NCBI GenBank assembly: GCA_017504435.1
Contig: JAFVRD010000014.1
Span: 1-52,457 of the forward strand
Direction: 5' to 3'
DNA length: 52,457 nucleotides
DNA from: Lentisphaeria bacterium
GTDB lineage: Bacteria > Verrucomicrobiota > Lentisphaeria > Victivallales > Victivallaceae
The first letter of the stretch is position 1, and each line of letters opens with the position of its first letter. Below, one piece after another: positions 8,728 to 17,476 of the stretch. The position numbers and the translations under genes are program-made. The notes beneath the pieces are model-generated. The model was not told where the DNA came from. It made no database searches and worked only from the letters and a program-made list of their open reading frames with translations.

Positions 8728-10278
8728 TTACTGATTTTGATTGGGCGCCAAAACAACATAATCAACATCCAAAAAGACCCGGCACTCTGTATTCGGCTCA
8801 ACGTTGCCGATCAGCGGCAAACCGTAATTTCGGCGTTCATGTACCGGCAAATGAGCATCGGCCTCACCATGCTGTACGGCATCATCGTTCTGCGTAATTT
8901 CCGGAGTTTGTTCAACAGCCTGCCGGCGGGAACGACGGCTGCGACGGCGGACCGGTTCACGACGGCGAACTGATTCATAACTTTCAGGTTGTTTCATGAC
9001 GGCAGAATCATCGATCTGTCCCATTATTCTGGCAGGACTCTGGTCATTGGCATACAAACATACGGAACGCACGATATAGGTGCGGTCTTCTTTATATGCC
9101 TGATCCAACTCCTGCAAAACTTTCCGTACACCATCCATGCTGGCGTAAAACTCCAACGTATAATGGTAAATCAAAAATTTTCCGCTATCGCTGCGCACAA
9201 AAGAATTCGCAAAATTAAAACCTCCGCGTTCACTGTCATCAGTTGAATCAGACACCCGCGGCACGATCCGGCTCAATTTCCAAATAGCACCGGTTTGTAC
9301 TTCGGTATTATCAGCTCCTTTTGCAGCTCCGGAAGCAACTGATGCAGCCTGCACCGCACCGATCCGCTTGAAAATATCTCCTATAATATCCCAATGAATC
9401 AGCGAAATCTGATAATCTTCCGCATTCAGACCAGATTCACGGTCGCCATATCTATCAGAACTTTTTCCTCCGAAAAACAAAGCTTCTTCATCAAATTTCA
9501 AATTTTTATCCAACGCATTTTTACGGATCGTTTCAATGATCGAATCAATATTCTGAGCCTGACGTTTCGGGTCATAGGAAACCCGCCGCGTCATTCCCAA
9601 AGCATACAGCAGCAAAGCCTCCTGATTGTGTTCACCGATGGTTTCAGATGTCAAAGTCTTTGCTTTGGCAACAAACGCATTCATTGCATTTTCAAAATTA
9701 CCTTCCGGGAAATAAAGATACAACGTGCGCTTGAAGTTGTTGAGAGTCGTAATATCATTGCGTTTACGATCTTCATCATACTTGTTTTCGCAATATTTAT
9801 CAAACTCAGCGTTAAAAAATTCAACAAATTCCTGCTGGGTCAACCTGCGGATCTTAAGCGGAACCTTGCGGGTTTTATCCCCTTCAGTGATCTCTTCGCC
9901 GGTACCGGGAACCTTGTAAGCCTCGATTTGAGATTCACTCAAACGGCGGCTGACCGGCGGCTGCAATACCTTAAAAAATTCATCCAATGCTGCCTGCAAC
10001 GGATTCCGGAACTGTTTCTGCAGACCGTCACCGGCTTTAACGGCAATTTCAATATCAGCTTTGATAAGCGATTCGTTGCCGCTGCCGGGACTGACACTGC
10101 TGCTGCGAACCAACTGTTCACCATCTTTCAACGCTTTGTTGCTTTTATCCTGATATTCACGCAGCTCAACAATTTGAATGATCACAAAAACCAGGAGAAC
10201 CAGTGATACCGCACCGGCGGCAAAAATCACCACGAACAACGGGAGGTTTTTTTTGATAATACTACTGCTCACGATCAT
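8728..10278 (-). CDS. Single-span membrane protein of the pilus-like locus (Amuc_1100-position)
   Basis: A 516-residue protein with an N-terminal transmembrane helix (about 13-36), then a long coiled-coil and periplasmic domain and a Pro/Arg-rich segment (about 425-455). Topology and gene position (just after the PilM-like gene and before the CxxC protein) match Amuc_1100, the Akkermansia pilus-associated protein, and resemble PilO-type inner-membrane proteins. At 516 residues it is longer than Amuc_1100 (about 317). In front of the ATG at 10278 the GGAGG is only 2 bases away. The GTG at 10272 would have an ideal 8-base spacing and may be the true start. Confidence 0.6.
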   Translation of the reverse strand: MIVSSSIIKKNLPLFVVIFAAGAVSLVLLVFVIIQIVELREYQDKSNKALKDGEQLVRSSSVSPGSGNESLIKADIEIAVKAGDGLQKQFRNPLQAALDEFFKVLQPPVSRRLSESQIEAYKVPGTGEEITEGDKTRKVPLKIRRLTQQEFVEFFNAEFDKYCENKYDEDRKRNDITTLNNFKRTLYLYFPEGNFENAMNAFVAKAKTLTSETIGEHNQEALLLYALGMTRRVSYDPKRQAQNIDSIIETIRKNALDKNLKFDEEALFFGGKSSDRYGDRESGLNAEDYQISLIHWDIIGDIFKRIGAVQAASVASGAAKGADNTEVQTGAIWKLSRIVPRVSDSTDDSERGGFNFANSFVRSDSGKFLIYHYTLEFYASMDGVRKVLQELDQAYKEDRTYIVRSVCLYANDQSPARIMGQIDDSAVMKQPESYESVRRREPVRRRSRRSRRQAVEQTPEITQNDDAVQHGEADAHLPVHERRNYGLPLIGNVEPNTECRVFLDVDYVVLAPNQNQ

Positions 10279-10286
10279 GTCCTCCG

Positions 10287-12056
10287 TTATTTATCGATTG
10301 CTTCTTTCAAAGTCAATTCAACCTCAAAATAGGTAAGATTGACCCGGTCAGAAACTTCATTACGATTAATATGCATCGACTCAAAACAGGTTGTTTCAAG
10401 ATTTCTTTTCTTGAAATTTTCATCGAAACGGTCTACTTCTGTGGAATCTCCGAGAACATATCCCGCCAAAGTGATTTTGGAAACCTGCCGCAATCTATTA
10501 ATACTGTTCACAGTGTGTTCTTTAATCCGCCTGGTGTTGCCACCTTCAATATTCTCGTCGCTGTTTTCAGCGTTGACAGTTGGTTCAAGTTTCACCAGCC
10601 ACATCCGGTCAGGAAGCATCTGCTGCAACTCAGAAAGCATGGCAGTGTATTTGTTACGTCCGGCAAGAAGCCGCTGTACTTCTTCATAGCGTCCGATCTC
10701 ATTATTGCGTTGAGAGAGCAGACGGTTGATTTTATTTACTTCCTGTTGGGCACTCTTCAAGTCGCGCTGGTATTTTTCGGAACGGACTTTTTCGTTCTCA
10801 AGAGATTTGCCCATACCGATCAAACTGATAAGCAAACAGCAGACCAATGCCACCGCCGAAGCGTAAAAATACGGTTTGCGGGCATTGAGTTCAAACTGTT
10901 TACGTATGGAGCGCGGGATCAGCATGATATCCACCGGCAATGTACCGATATTACGCAATGATGCACCGATGAGAGTTTGAGACATTGATGCCACCATCTG
11001 CAAGGCATTGCGATCGACATCAGGTGCAATGTTGATCAAACCGAATGTATTGAGATACTCTACCGGCAGACGCAATTTTTCCTGGAAAAAGTCGGTGGTG
11101 TACTGCATAGTACTGCCGCCACCGGCAAGCAAGACACGTACCGGCGCATTACCGCCATGCTGAGCACGCCACACGCTTATCGAACGGCTGATCTCGCCAT
11201 GCAAACGGGTCATCACGTTACGGGAGATTTTGGAAATTGTTGCTGTCAATTCTGAATCCGGTTCATCATACGCGCCGCCCAATGCGACAAAACCGTGACG
11301 GCGTTTGAATTCCTCGGCCTCAACTTCAGAAACTCCGAACTCTCTTGCGATCTGCATCGTGACGCTATCCCCGCCGATAGGAATATTACGCATAAAAATG
11401 CGGCGATGATCAGCAATCATCAAACTGCTGCTGCGGGTTCCGATATCCAGAATCAAAACACTCTCATCTTCACGGATCTGCGAAACCACTGCGGCGTTGA
11501 AAAGAGCCAATGGTGCCAACTCAACTGAAGCGATGACCTTGCCGGATCTCTCGATAGCATCCGTATAACAGACCACGTCATCACTTTTCATAGCGACAAA
11601 AAGTGCTTCAAACTCCTCGTTGACGACCGGGATGCTCTCCGTAGAGCCATCCTCGTTTTCTACCGGACGCATCTCTTCCCAAGTATGATGCAGCAGCTGG
11701 TACCCCCATTCGACTTCATCAATCGAATATGGTACCGCCTGAGCCGCTTCATACTCAATCAACCGGGAAACTGCAGCGCTGTTTCCTGCAACAGGCGGCA
11801 GTTTGCACAACCGCTGGAAAGAGTTGCTCCCGGAAAGCAGCAACCGTACTGATGATGCTGTAAAACCACCCTCCTCCAACATATCCAGATAGTTGCGTTC
11901 AAAACATTCACTGTCGCTTTCCCCGTCGAGCTTCTCGACTTTACGGAAAAGGAAACCGTTCAGTTGAATACCTCCGCCATTGGGAAAGACAAACTCCGCC
12001 ATTTTCAGGCTGTTGCTGCCAATGTCAACTGCAAGAATTTTGTTTTCTTTTGCCAT
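10287..12056 (-). CDS. pilM: PilM-like actin-fold ATPase fused to a PilN-like membrane domain
   Basis: A 589-residue protein. Residues 1-385 are a PilM/FtsA-like actin-fold ATPase, with VDIGSNSLKMAEF at 10, the PilM-typical LIEYEAAQAVPYSIDEVEWG at about 99, LILDIGTRSSS at about 201 and VLLAGGGSTM at about 308. A transmembrane helix follows at 395-415, then a coiled coil (418-470) and a globular segment with LPDRMWLVKLEP, which resembles PilN. In most bacteria PilM is cytoplasmic and binds the N-terminus of a separate PilN. Here both are one chain, as expected for the Amuc_1101 position. It starts at the ATG at 12056 with a weak Shine-Dalgarno sequence and lies 8 bases before the Amuc_1100-like gene. 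Confidence 0.8.
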   Translation of the reverse strand: MAKENKILAVDIGSNSLKMAEFVFPNGGGIQLNGFLFRKVEKLDGESDSECFERNYLDMLEEGGFTASSVRLLLSGSNSFQRLCKLPPVAGNSAAVSRLIEYEAAQAVPYSIDEVEWGYQLLHHTWEEMRPVENEDGSTESIPVVNEEFEALFVAMKSDDVVCYTDAIERSGKVIASVELAPLALFNAAVVSQIREDESVLILDIGTRSSSLMIADHRRIFMRNIPIGGDSVTMQIAREFGVSEVEAEEFKRRHGFVALGGAYDEPDSELTATISKISRNVMTRLHGEISRSISVWRAQHGGNAPVRVLLAGGGSTMQYTTDFFQEKLRLPVEYLNTFGLINIAPDVDRNALQMVASMSQTLIGASLRNIGTLPVDIMLIPRSIRKQFELNARKPYFYASAVALVCCLLISLIGMGKSLENEKVRSEKYQRDLKSAQQEVNKINRLLSQRNNEIGRYEEVQRLLAGRNKYTAMLSELQQMLPDRMWLVKLEPTVNAENSDENIEGGNTRRIKEHTVNSINRLRQVSKITLAGYVLGDSTEVDRFDENFKKRNLETTCFESMHINRNEVSDRVNLTYFEVELTLKEAIDK

Positions 12057-12128
12057 AAAATTGTTCCAAATGTTTTCGCAATATCAAAAATATCAATAGC
12101 AGGAAATGAGATTTTACTCAATCCTGCA

Positions 12129-12857
12129 TTACTCCAGGGTTATATTTTTCTCCAAATCAAAGTTATCCGGTGCAAACACCATCCATGGCGATCGCGCCCG
12201 GGATACAACTCCGCCGGAAACTTTTATACTCTTTGCCGCGTTTCTGTCAAAGTTCCGCATCTGCACTGCCGGTGAATTTCCGGAAACTCCGTAAAATCCT
12301 TTGGCAAGCGACTTACCGGCAGCTGACAACTCTGCAACTACTTCGAAATTCCGTTCGCCAAGTTTGGGAAATTTTATCGGAGCAAAGTAGCGATCGATCA
12401 TCTTCGCCGGAACAAACATCAACGCCACATGCTTTTCTCCGTCACAGCGAACCGACCAGAATACGGTCTTTCCGGAAAAAAGCACCTTTTCCCGGTTTTT
12501 AAGTTGATAACCGGTTTCCATCAAAACCTTCACGTCCAACTGAACATCATCTGCCCAGGCATAAAAAAGGTTTTTTTTGCGCAGAGAATTATTTGAATAA
12601 CTTTTTTTGCTGTTGCTCAAATCATACTCTGATATCCGCTGCCGCTCCGGGGTATATTCGACCCGGATCATCAACCACTTGCTGCTTGATGAGCTTTTAG
12701 CCGAGAACACTTTGTGTACCCGGCTCTCAAATTCAGGAACATTGACAAACTCAATACCTACAGAAACATCTTTGACTTTGATTTCTTTTTCGGCAGCATT
12801 GCAGGTAAAAAACACCCCTGTTACCGCTGTAATCATCAAAAATATTTTCTTCAGCAT
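12129..12857 (-). CDS. Secreted protein at Amuc_1102 position (pilus-like locus)
   Basis: A 242-residue protein with a signal peptide (MLKKIFLMITAVTGVFFTCNA) and a predicted beta-rich body. There are no catalytic motifs. In Akkermansia the equivalent position after PilM is occupied by Amuc_1102, reported to have an immunoglobulin-like fold related to archaeal pilins. Size and position agree, but the homology here is inferred from context. AGGAGCG stands 8 bases before the ATG at 12857. It is the third gene of the tpiA operon and lies 26 bases after secG. Confidence 0.55.
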   Translation of the reverse strand: MLKKIFLMITAVTGVFFTCNAAEKEIKVKDVSVGIEFVNVPEFESRVHKVFSAKSSSSSKWLMIRVEYTPERQRISEYDLSNSKKSYSNNSLRKKNLFYAWADDVQLDVKVLMETGYQLKNREKVLFSGKTVFWSVRCDGEKHVALMFVPAKMIDRYFAPIKFPKLGERNFEVVAELSAAGKSLAKGFYGVSGNSPAVQMRNFDRNAAKSIKVSGGVVSRARSPWMVFAPDNFDLEKNITLE

Positions 12858-12883
12858 TTTACGCTCCTGAAATCAACCGTTTT

Positions 12884-13213
12884 TCACTTACCCGCCGGTG
12901 TTTCTGCCGGAACTTCCGTTTGAGCCGGCGCTTTTGCACCGAGCAACTTATCAACGCCACTGTTACTGCTGTCACCCAGACCGCGTCCGATAAATGCCGC
13001 CAGAACCAAAGCAATAACAAAGAATATGGTCGTAACGACCACAGTTGTTTTGGTCAGATGGCTTCCTGCCTTGCCGCCGAACACGGATTCACCGATGCCG
13101 CCGAATGCGGCACCCATGCCGCCGGATTTGGACGGCTGAATCAGGATCAGCGCGATCAGCAGCACTGATACGATGAAAATCATCGCATACAGAAGAATGG
13201 TCATAAATTCCAT
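12884..13213 (-). CDS. secG: Protein translocase subunit SecG
   Basis: A 109-residue protein with the SecG pattern: a first membrane helix (about 5-25), the conserved LIQPSKSGGMGAAFGG loop with ESVFGGKAG, a second helix (about 52-75) and a short hydrophilic Ala/Pro/Glu-rich tail. SecG is the third subunit of the SecYEG channel. A longer reading would start at a TTG at 13219. The ATG at 13213 is preferred because GAGGT lies 6 bases in front of it. The order tpiA-secG is common in bacteria, and here the pair heads the pilus-like operon. Confidence 0.93.
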   Translation of the reverse strand: MEFMTILLYAMIFIVSVLLIALILIQPSKSGGMGAAFGGIGESVFGGKAGSHLTKTTVVVTTIFFVIALVLAAFIGRGLGDSSNSGVDKLLGAKAPAQTEVPAETPAGK

Positions 13214-13256
13214 TATCAACCTCGTATTTCCGGAAAATCTCTCCGGAAGTTATTAG

Positions 13257-14030
13257 TTATTTACCGAGAGCTTCGCAAATCAGTTTGGCAAATTCATCAG
13301 CTTTCAATGCGGCACCGCCGATCAGACCGCCGTCGATATCTTTCTGCGCGACCAATTCACGGGCGTTGGCAGCTTTCATGCTGCCGCCGTACTGGATGCG
13401 GACTTTCTCAGCGACTTCAGTACCGAACATGGCGGCAAGTTCTTTGCGGATATGGGCGTGTGCAGCTTCAGCGATTTCCGGGGTAGCGGTTTTGCCGGTA
13501 CCGATCGCCCAGACCGGTTCATAAGCGACCACGATTTTTTCCATTTCAGCACCGCTGATGCCATCGAATCCGCCGCGGATCTGAGTGCTGAGTACGGCTT
13601 CAGTTTTGCCGCTTTCGCGTTCATCAAGCAATTCACCGACACAAACGATCGGGATCAGATCATATTTCAACGCCGCTTTCAGACGGGCATTGACGGTGGC
13701 ATCGGTCTCGCCGAAATACTGACGCCGTTCGCTGTGACCGATAATAACATATTCAACACCGGCAGTTTTCAGCATGTCACCGGAGATTTCACCGGTAAAA
13801 GCACCATTGTCAGCCCAGTGGATATTCTGAGCACCGACTTTGATATTGCTGTTTTTGGCAGCTTCCACAACGGCACCGATGGTGGTGAACGGCGGACAGA
13901 CTACCACATCTGCTTCACAGGAGCAGCTGCAATCGGCAAAAATCTTTTTCAAATCCTCCACGAGAGCGACGCCCTCGCAAGCATTTTTGTTCATTTTCCA
14001 GTTACCGGCGATGATTACTTTGCGGTCCAT
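13257..14030 (-). CDS. tpiA: Triosephosphate isomerase
   Basis: A 257-residue glycolytic enzyme that interconverts dihydroxyacetone phosphate and glyceraldehyde 3-phosphate. All catalytic elements are visible: GNWKMNK near residue 9 (active-site Lys), IIGHSERR (catalytic His), AYEPVWAIGTGK (catalytic Glu and the flexible loop), and IQYGGSMK with GGLIGGAAL near the C-terminus (phosphate binding). It is the first gene of the operon, with a strong promoter at 14106-14133 and GAGGA before the ATG at 14030. Confidence 0.97.
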   Translation of the reverse strand: MDRKVIIAGNWKMNKNACEGVALVEDLKKIFADCSCSCEADVVVCPPFTTIGAVVEAAKNSNIKVGAQNIHWADNGAFTGEISGDMLKTAGVEYVIIGHSERRQYFGETDATVNARLKAALKYDLIPIVCVGELLDERESGKTEAVLSTQIRGGFDGISGAEMEKIVVAYEPVWAIGTGKTATPEIAEAAHAHIRKELAAMFGTEVAEKVRIQYGGSMKAANARELVAQKDIDGGLIGGAALKADEFAKLICEALGK

Positions 14031-14105
14031 TTTTTCCTCACTTCTATTTATTATTTATTTAAAATAAGTATACATTGCGCAGTTATTGACACATACGAAC
14101 AAGAA

Positions 14106-14133
14106 AATATAGCATAACAATGCCATTTGTCAA
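14106..14133 (-). promoter_or_regulatory. Promoter of the tpiA-secG-pilus operon
   Basis: On the minus strand a perfect -35 TTGACA (14128-14133) is followed by 16 bases and -10 TATATT (14106-14111). This gives a leader of about 70 AT-rich bases before tpiA. No other strong promoter is obvious in the 11.6 kb of genes that follow. Confidence 0.75.
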
Positions 14134-14155
14134 GTTTTTACATCCTTATCCATGC

Positions 14156-14173
14156 AGTTTTTTGCAAAAAACT
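14156..14173 (-). terminator. AT-rich palindrome, possible weak terminator of the 9.6 kb operon
   Basis: AGTTTTTT and AAAAAACT form a perfect 18-base palindrome 19 bases after the stop of the small lipoprotein gene and upstream of the tpiA promoter. The stem is nearly all A-T, so it would terminate poorly unless the T run itself serves. No other terminator is visible in this gap. Confidence 0.3.
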
Positions 14174-14191
14174 CTACTTTAGCAGAATTGA

Positions 14192-14599
14192 CTATTTACC
14201 AAGTGTCACGGCCACCCCCTCTGCCCGCATACTCCGCATCCAGATTATCCACAATCCCAGCATGCCGCTGGATTTTTCAGAAATTTTCACATCTTCCACA
14301 TGATCGGCTTCCAATTTATCCAGTTTGCAATCCAGCATCCGCCGCATGTGCGGCCGGGACAGCAGATGTTTACCGATCTCATAATCATGCCGGTTCGGAC
14401 GGGTCGGATAGCCATTCCACAGCGGAATAAAGTAAAAAAGGTACATGCCTTTGTTTTCCGCAACCAGATTCCATTTGACGGCTTTACCGCTTGCGCTGAC
14501 CTGTCCGGGCAGTGCCGGTGTCCATTTCAGAGTCGAAGTATGAGAACAGCCTACTGCCCCAAGCAGTATTGGCAGCAGCAGCAACATCCATTTTTTCAT
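14192..14599 (-). CDS. Small putative lipoprotein, function unknown
   Basis: A 135-residue protein. The N-terminus MKKWMLLLLPILLGAVGC is a lipoprotein-type signal with Cys18, although Ala at -3 is not the canonical lipobox residue. A hydrophobic patch occurs near residues 52-62 and another at about 112-120. I recognise no family. It is translationally coupled to the RsmE-lipoprotein gene: its ATG overlaps that stop codon (ATGA), and the end of the upstream gene provides AAAAGGAG as ribosome binding site. It is the last gene of the long minus-strand operon. Confidence 0.65.
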   Translation of the reverse strand: MKKWMLLLLPILLGAVGCSHTSTLKWTPALPGQVSASGKAVKWNLVAENKGMYLFYFIPLWNGYPTRPNRHDYEIGKHLLSRPHMRRMLDCKLDKLEADHVEDVKISEKSSGMLGLWIIWMRSMRAEGVAVTLGK

Positions 14600-15783
14600 T
14601 TTTTTCTCCTTTTAAGTCTCTTTTGTTTTTCAGCATTAAGTTCAGAATTCATACGAATCAGCATCATTTGCTGTTCGATCATTTTCCGTTCAACCTTTTC
14701 TGACCGTCGTTTCATCGCCGCGATTTGTTCAAGCAATGCCGCATTTTCACTTTTCAGAGCCGCGATATCCGCATATTTTTCTACTGCCCGTTTCTCCAGC
14801 ATCGCACACAATGCTTTTACTGCCTGATGTTCCGGAGCATCAGGCGGAGTATACTGCAAATACATACGGTAACAGTACAATGCCTCCAGCGGATCATCGA
14901 GATGTTCATCACAAAGCTGTGCCAGAGCCAGATATGCCTCCGGAGTTTCCGGATTCAAAGCCACCGCCTGCCGGAAATACCGTCGTGCATGGTCATAATC
15001 TCCGCTGTCCCGTAATTTTGCGCCTTTGATCATCAGAGGATTTTTATCGATCCCGGCTTTTTCACAACCGCAGAAGAATAACGCCGCAGCCGCACATACG
15101 ACCATTCCAAGCATCCGCAAGGCAGTCAAACCGCACACCGCAGCCGTTTCCAGACGCAATATATATGGAGCAAAATTAAACGCTTCAGCTCCGCTATCTT
15201 CCATCAGTGTGATCTCTTCCGGAGCAAATCCTCCCTCCGGCCCGATCAGTAAAGCGCGCTCCGGCTTACGGCTGCCGGGAACTTCTCCTCCCGGCACCAC
15301 TGCTCCGTAATAAACGGCGATATTCTCATCCTGCAGACGTTTCAATGCCGGGGCAAGCCTCTCTTCCGGATACAAGCGGGGCATAAACGGATTGCCGGAC
15401 TGTTTGCATGCCTCCCGCAGCAGCAGATCCCAACGTTCTTTCGGTCCACCCTCCGCCACTGAGCGGATACAATTCAACGGGCGGATACTCCATGCCCCCA
15501 ATTCAGCGGCCTGTTTAAGCATCTGATCCAATTTCTGTTTGCGGGGCAACGCACAGCACAAATGCAGTTTCACCTCCGGTTCCGGATGGACGGTCACGGT
15601 CTCCACCCGGATGAGTTTGCCCGGCTCCACAATTCCCGCCGCGACAGTGCCTCTGCCGTCAAGTAATTCGACCCGGTCTCCCGGAGCCGCCCGGAACACC
15701 TTGAAAAGATGTTCCTTTTCACGCGTTTCGATCTCCGCGATCCCCCCTGCCGCAGGAATATTATCACAAAAAACCCGGTGCAT
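14596..15783 (-). CDS. rsmE: RsmE 16S rRNA m3U1498 methyltransferase fused in frame to a TPR/coiled-coil lipoprotein
   Basis: The 395-residue frame has two parts. Residues 1-225 are RsmE: a PUA-like start (MHRVFCDN, HLFKVFRAAPGDRVELLDG), then the SPOUT knot with LIGPEGGF at about 179-186 and ILRLETAAVCGLTALR at about 208-223, which is where RsmE normally ends. Without a stop codon it continues into LGMVVCAAAALFFCGC (225-240), which looks exactly like a lipoprotein signal and lipobox, then TPR repeats (about 250-315) and a coiled coil to a basic tail. A methyltransferase should be cytoplasmic and a lipoprotein exported. Internal starts at ATG 15114 or 15105 would give a separate lipoprotein of about 170 residues. 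I infer two products from one frame; a frameshift in the sequence is the alternative. Confidence 0.8.
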   Translation of the reverse strand: MHRVFCDNIPAAGGIAEIETREKEHLFKVFRAAPGDRVELLDGRGTVAAGIVEPGKLIRVETVTVHPEPEVKLHLCCALPRKQKLDQMLKQAAELGAWSIRPLNCIRSVAEGGPKERWDLLLREACKQSGNPFMPRLYPEERLAPALKRLQDENIAVYYGAVVPGGEVPGSRKPERALLIGPEGGFAPEEITLMEDSGAEAFNFAPYILRLETAAVCGLTALRMLGMVVCAAAALFFCGCEKAGIDKNPLMIKGAKLRDSGDYDHARRYFRQAVALNPETPEAYLALAQLCDEHLDDPLEALYCYRMYLQYTPPDAPEHQAVKALCAMLEKRAVEKYADIAALKSENAALLEQIAAMKRRSEKVERKMIEQQMMLIRMNSELNAEKQKRLKRRKK

Positions 15784-15799
15784 AAATCTCCATACTTCC

Positions 15800-17476
15800 T
15801 TAAAACTTGAATATCGCTCCGATCTTGCGTCCCAGCAGAATTCCCGCCGACGCCAGAGTCAGAGCCAAAAACAACATCGCCCATACCCCGAATGCACACG
15901 CCGATGCCGGCCCGGAACCCAATATCTGGGAAAGTTCCAGCAGAGCTTTGGTAATGGGGTAAAATATACTTTTCTGTGCCAGAATCAAAGAATCAGAGAC
16001 CTCCAGCATGGAGAAACTGAATGCAAACAGACCGCCGACCAGCAAATTTGCCGCCACCAGCGGCAGTGTGACTTTGAATAATGTTCTTACCGGACCGGCA
16101 CCGAAATTACGCGCTGCAAATTCCAATTCCTCCGGAGTCTGCTCCAAACCGGAAGATACTGCCCGTACCACATAAGGTATTCTCCGTACTGCATACGCGA
16201 TCCCCAACAGCCACAACGGATTCTCTATGGGATCAAAAATCGCCCGCGCCCACGCATAACGGTTGGTCATCCCCAGATAGCCGAATGCGATAACCAATCC
16301 CGGTATCGCCAGCGGCAGCATGCTCAATACATCCAAAATCCATGCCCCGCGCAACTTCCAACGGGAGGAGATCAATGCAATCACCACTCCGACTGCCACT
16401 GCCACTGCCATTGCCAGCAGAGAATAACGCAAACTGTTGACGATCGACGGCAATACCAGCGGATTGGACAGCGCATTGTCAAAATGCTCCAATGTAAACT
16501 GTTCCGGCAGCAAGCTTCCGTGCCAGCGGCGTGAAAACGCACATCCGATCAAAGCAATATGAGGCAGAACCGAAATTCCCGCCACGATCAGAAAAACTGT
16601 CGTCGGCAGAAAACGTTTCCACGATTTCAAACCTGTACCGCGCGAACCCATATTTCCTTTTACCGCCGAACTGGTGCCATCACTGCCGAGAAAATATTTC
16701 ATCAGCGCATAGAGCAGTGCCGAAACCGTCAACATCACCACCACCAGCGCATACGGCAGCGGATTGCTCTCCAATTCTTTCACTCCGTCAAAGACTTGCA
16801 CCGGCATCACCCGGGTGTAGCCAAACATCAGCGGAGTACCAAGTTCCGTGAAACTCCACACCAGCACGATACTGCCTCCGGCAAGAAATCCACTGCGCAG
16901 CAGCGGCAGTCTGATCCGCAGAAATCTTTGCCATTTGGAAGCTCCCAGATTGGCACCGGCTTCATCAAGTGCCGGATCGATATTTCCCAATGCCGTCACC
17001 AAATTCAGGTAAAAAATGGGGTACAAATGCAGAGCTTCGATCAGGCACACCGAATAAAATTTACCGGAACCGCCGAGAAAATCCACTTTGCTCAAACCCA
17101 AATTTTCAAGCAGGGTATTGACCACCCCGTAATGCCCCAGCAATTGCTGAAATCCCAGCGCACCGACAAACGGCGGCAGGATCATCGGCAGCAGCATCAG
17201 CAAAGAACAATACTCTTTACCGGCAAAATCAAACCGGTCATACAGCAGTGCCAATGCCAGCGATATGACTGCGACCATCAAGGTCGTGACCACTGCCACA
17301 TTCAAGCTGTTCAGCAGCCCCTCCCGGTAGACCGGAGAGAGAAACAGCTCTTTGAAAAGTGATACTTCACATCCGCTGCGCACCACGGTAAAAACCGGCA
17401 GCAGCAAAAATGCGCCCAGAAACAGGGCAAGCAGCACCATGAATATGTATTGGATCATCCGACGGTAATTCATCAT
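15800..17476 (-). CDS. ABC transporter double permease (iron/phosphonate/thiamine type)
   Basis: A 558-residue polytopic membrane protein with about twelve helices in two homologous halves, as in FbpB/AfuB/ThiP permeases. Each half carries an EAA-like loop, for example LDEAGANLGASKWQRFLRIRLPLL (first half, read in pieces) and EFAARNFGAGPVRTLFKVTLPL (second half), the sites that contact the ATPase. A longer reading would add 20 residues without membrane character, so the ATG at 17476 is chosen. It overlaps the stop of the binding-protein gene and has AAGGAGG upstream. It works with the preceding binding protein and ATPase. Confidence 0.88.
   Translation of the reverse strand: MMNYRRMIQYIFMVLLALFLGAFLLLPVFTVVRSGCEVSLFKELFLSPVYREGLLNSLNVAVVTTLMVAVISLALALLYDRFDFAGKEYCSLLMLLPMILPPFVGALGFQQLLGHYGVVNTLLENLGLSKVDFLGGSGKFYSVCLIEALHLYPIFYLNLVTALGNIDPALDEAGANLGASKWQRFLRIRLPLLRSGFLAGGSIVLVWSFTELGTPLMFGYTRVMPVQVFDGVKELESNPLPYALVVVMLTVSALLYALMKYFLGSDGTSSAVKGNMGSRGTGLKSWKRFLPTTVFLIVAGISVLPHIALIGCAFSRRWHGSLLPEQFTLEHFDNALSNPLVLPSIVNSLRYSLLAMAVAVAVGVVIALISSRWKLRGAWILDVLSMLPLAIPGLVIAFGYLGMTNRYAWARAIFDPIENPLWLLGIAYAVRRIPYVVRAVSSGLEQTPEELEFAARNFGAGPVRTLFKVTLPLVAANLLVGGLFAFSFSMLEVSDSLILAQKSIFYPITKALLELSQILGSGPASACAFGVWAMLFLALTLASAGILLGRKIGAIFKF

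Noticed and set aside
14156-14173. Perfect AT palindrome as a regulator site for tpiA
   Set aside because: It lies upstream of the -35 box and consists mostly of T and A runs; it is more likely a weak terminator for the opposing operon side.
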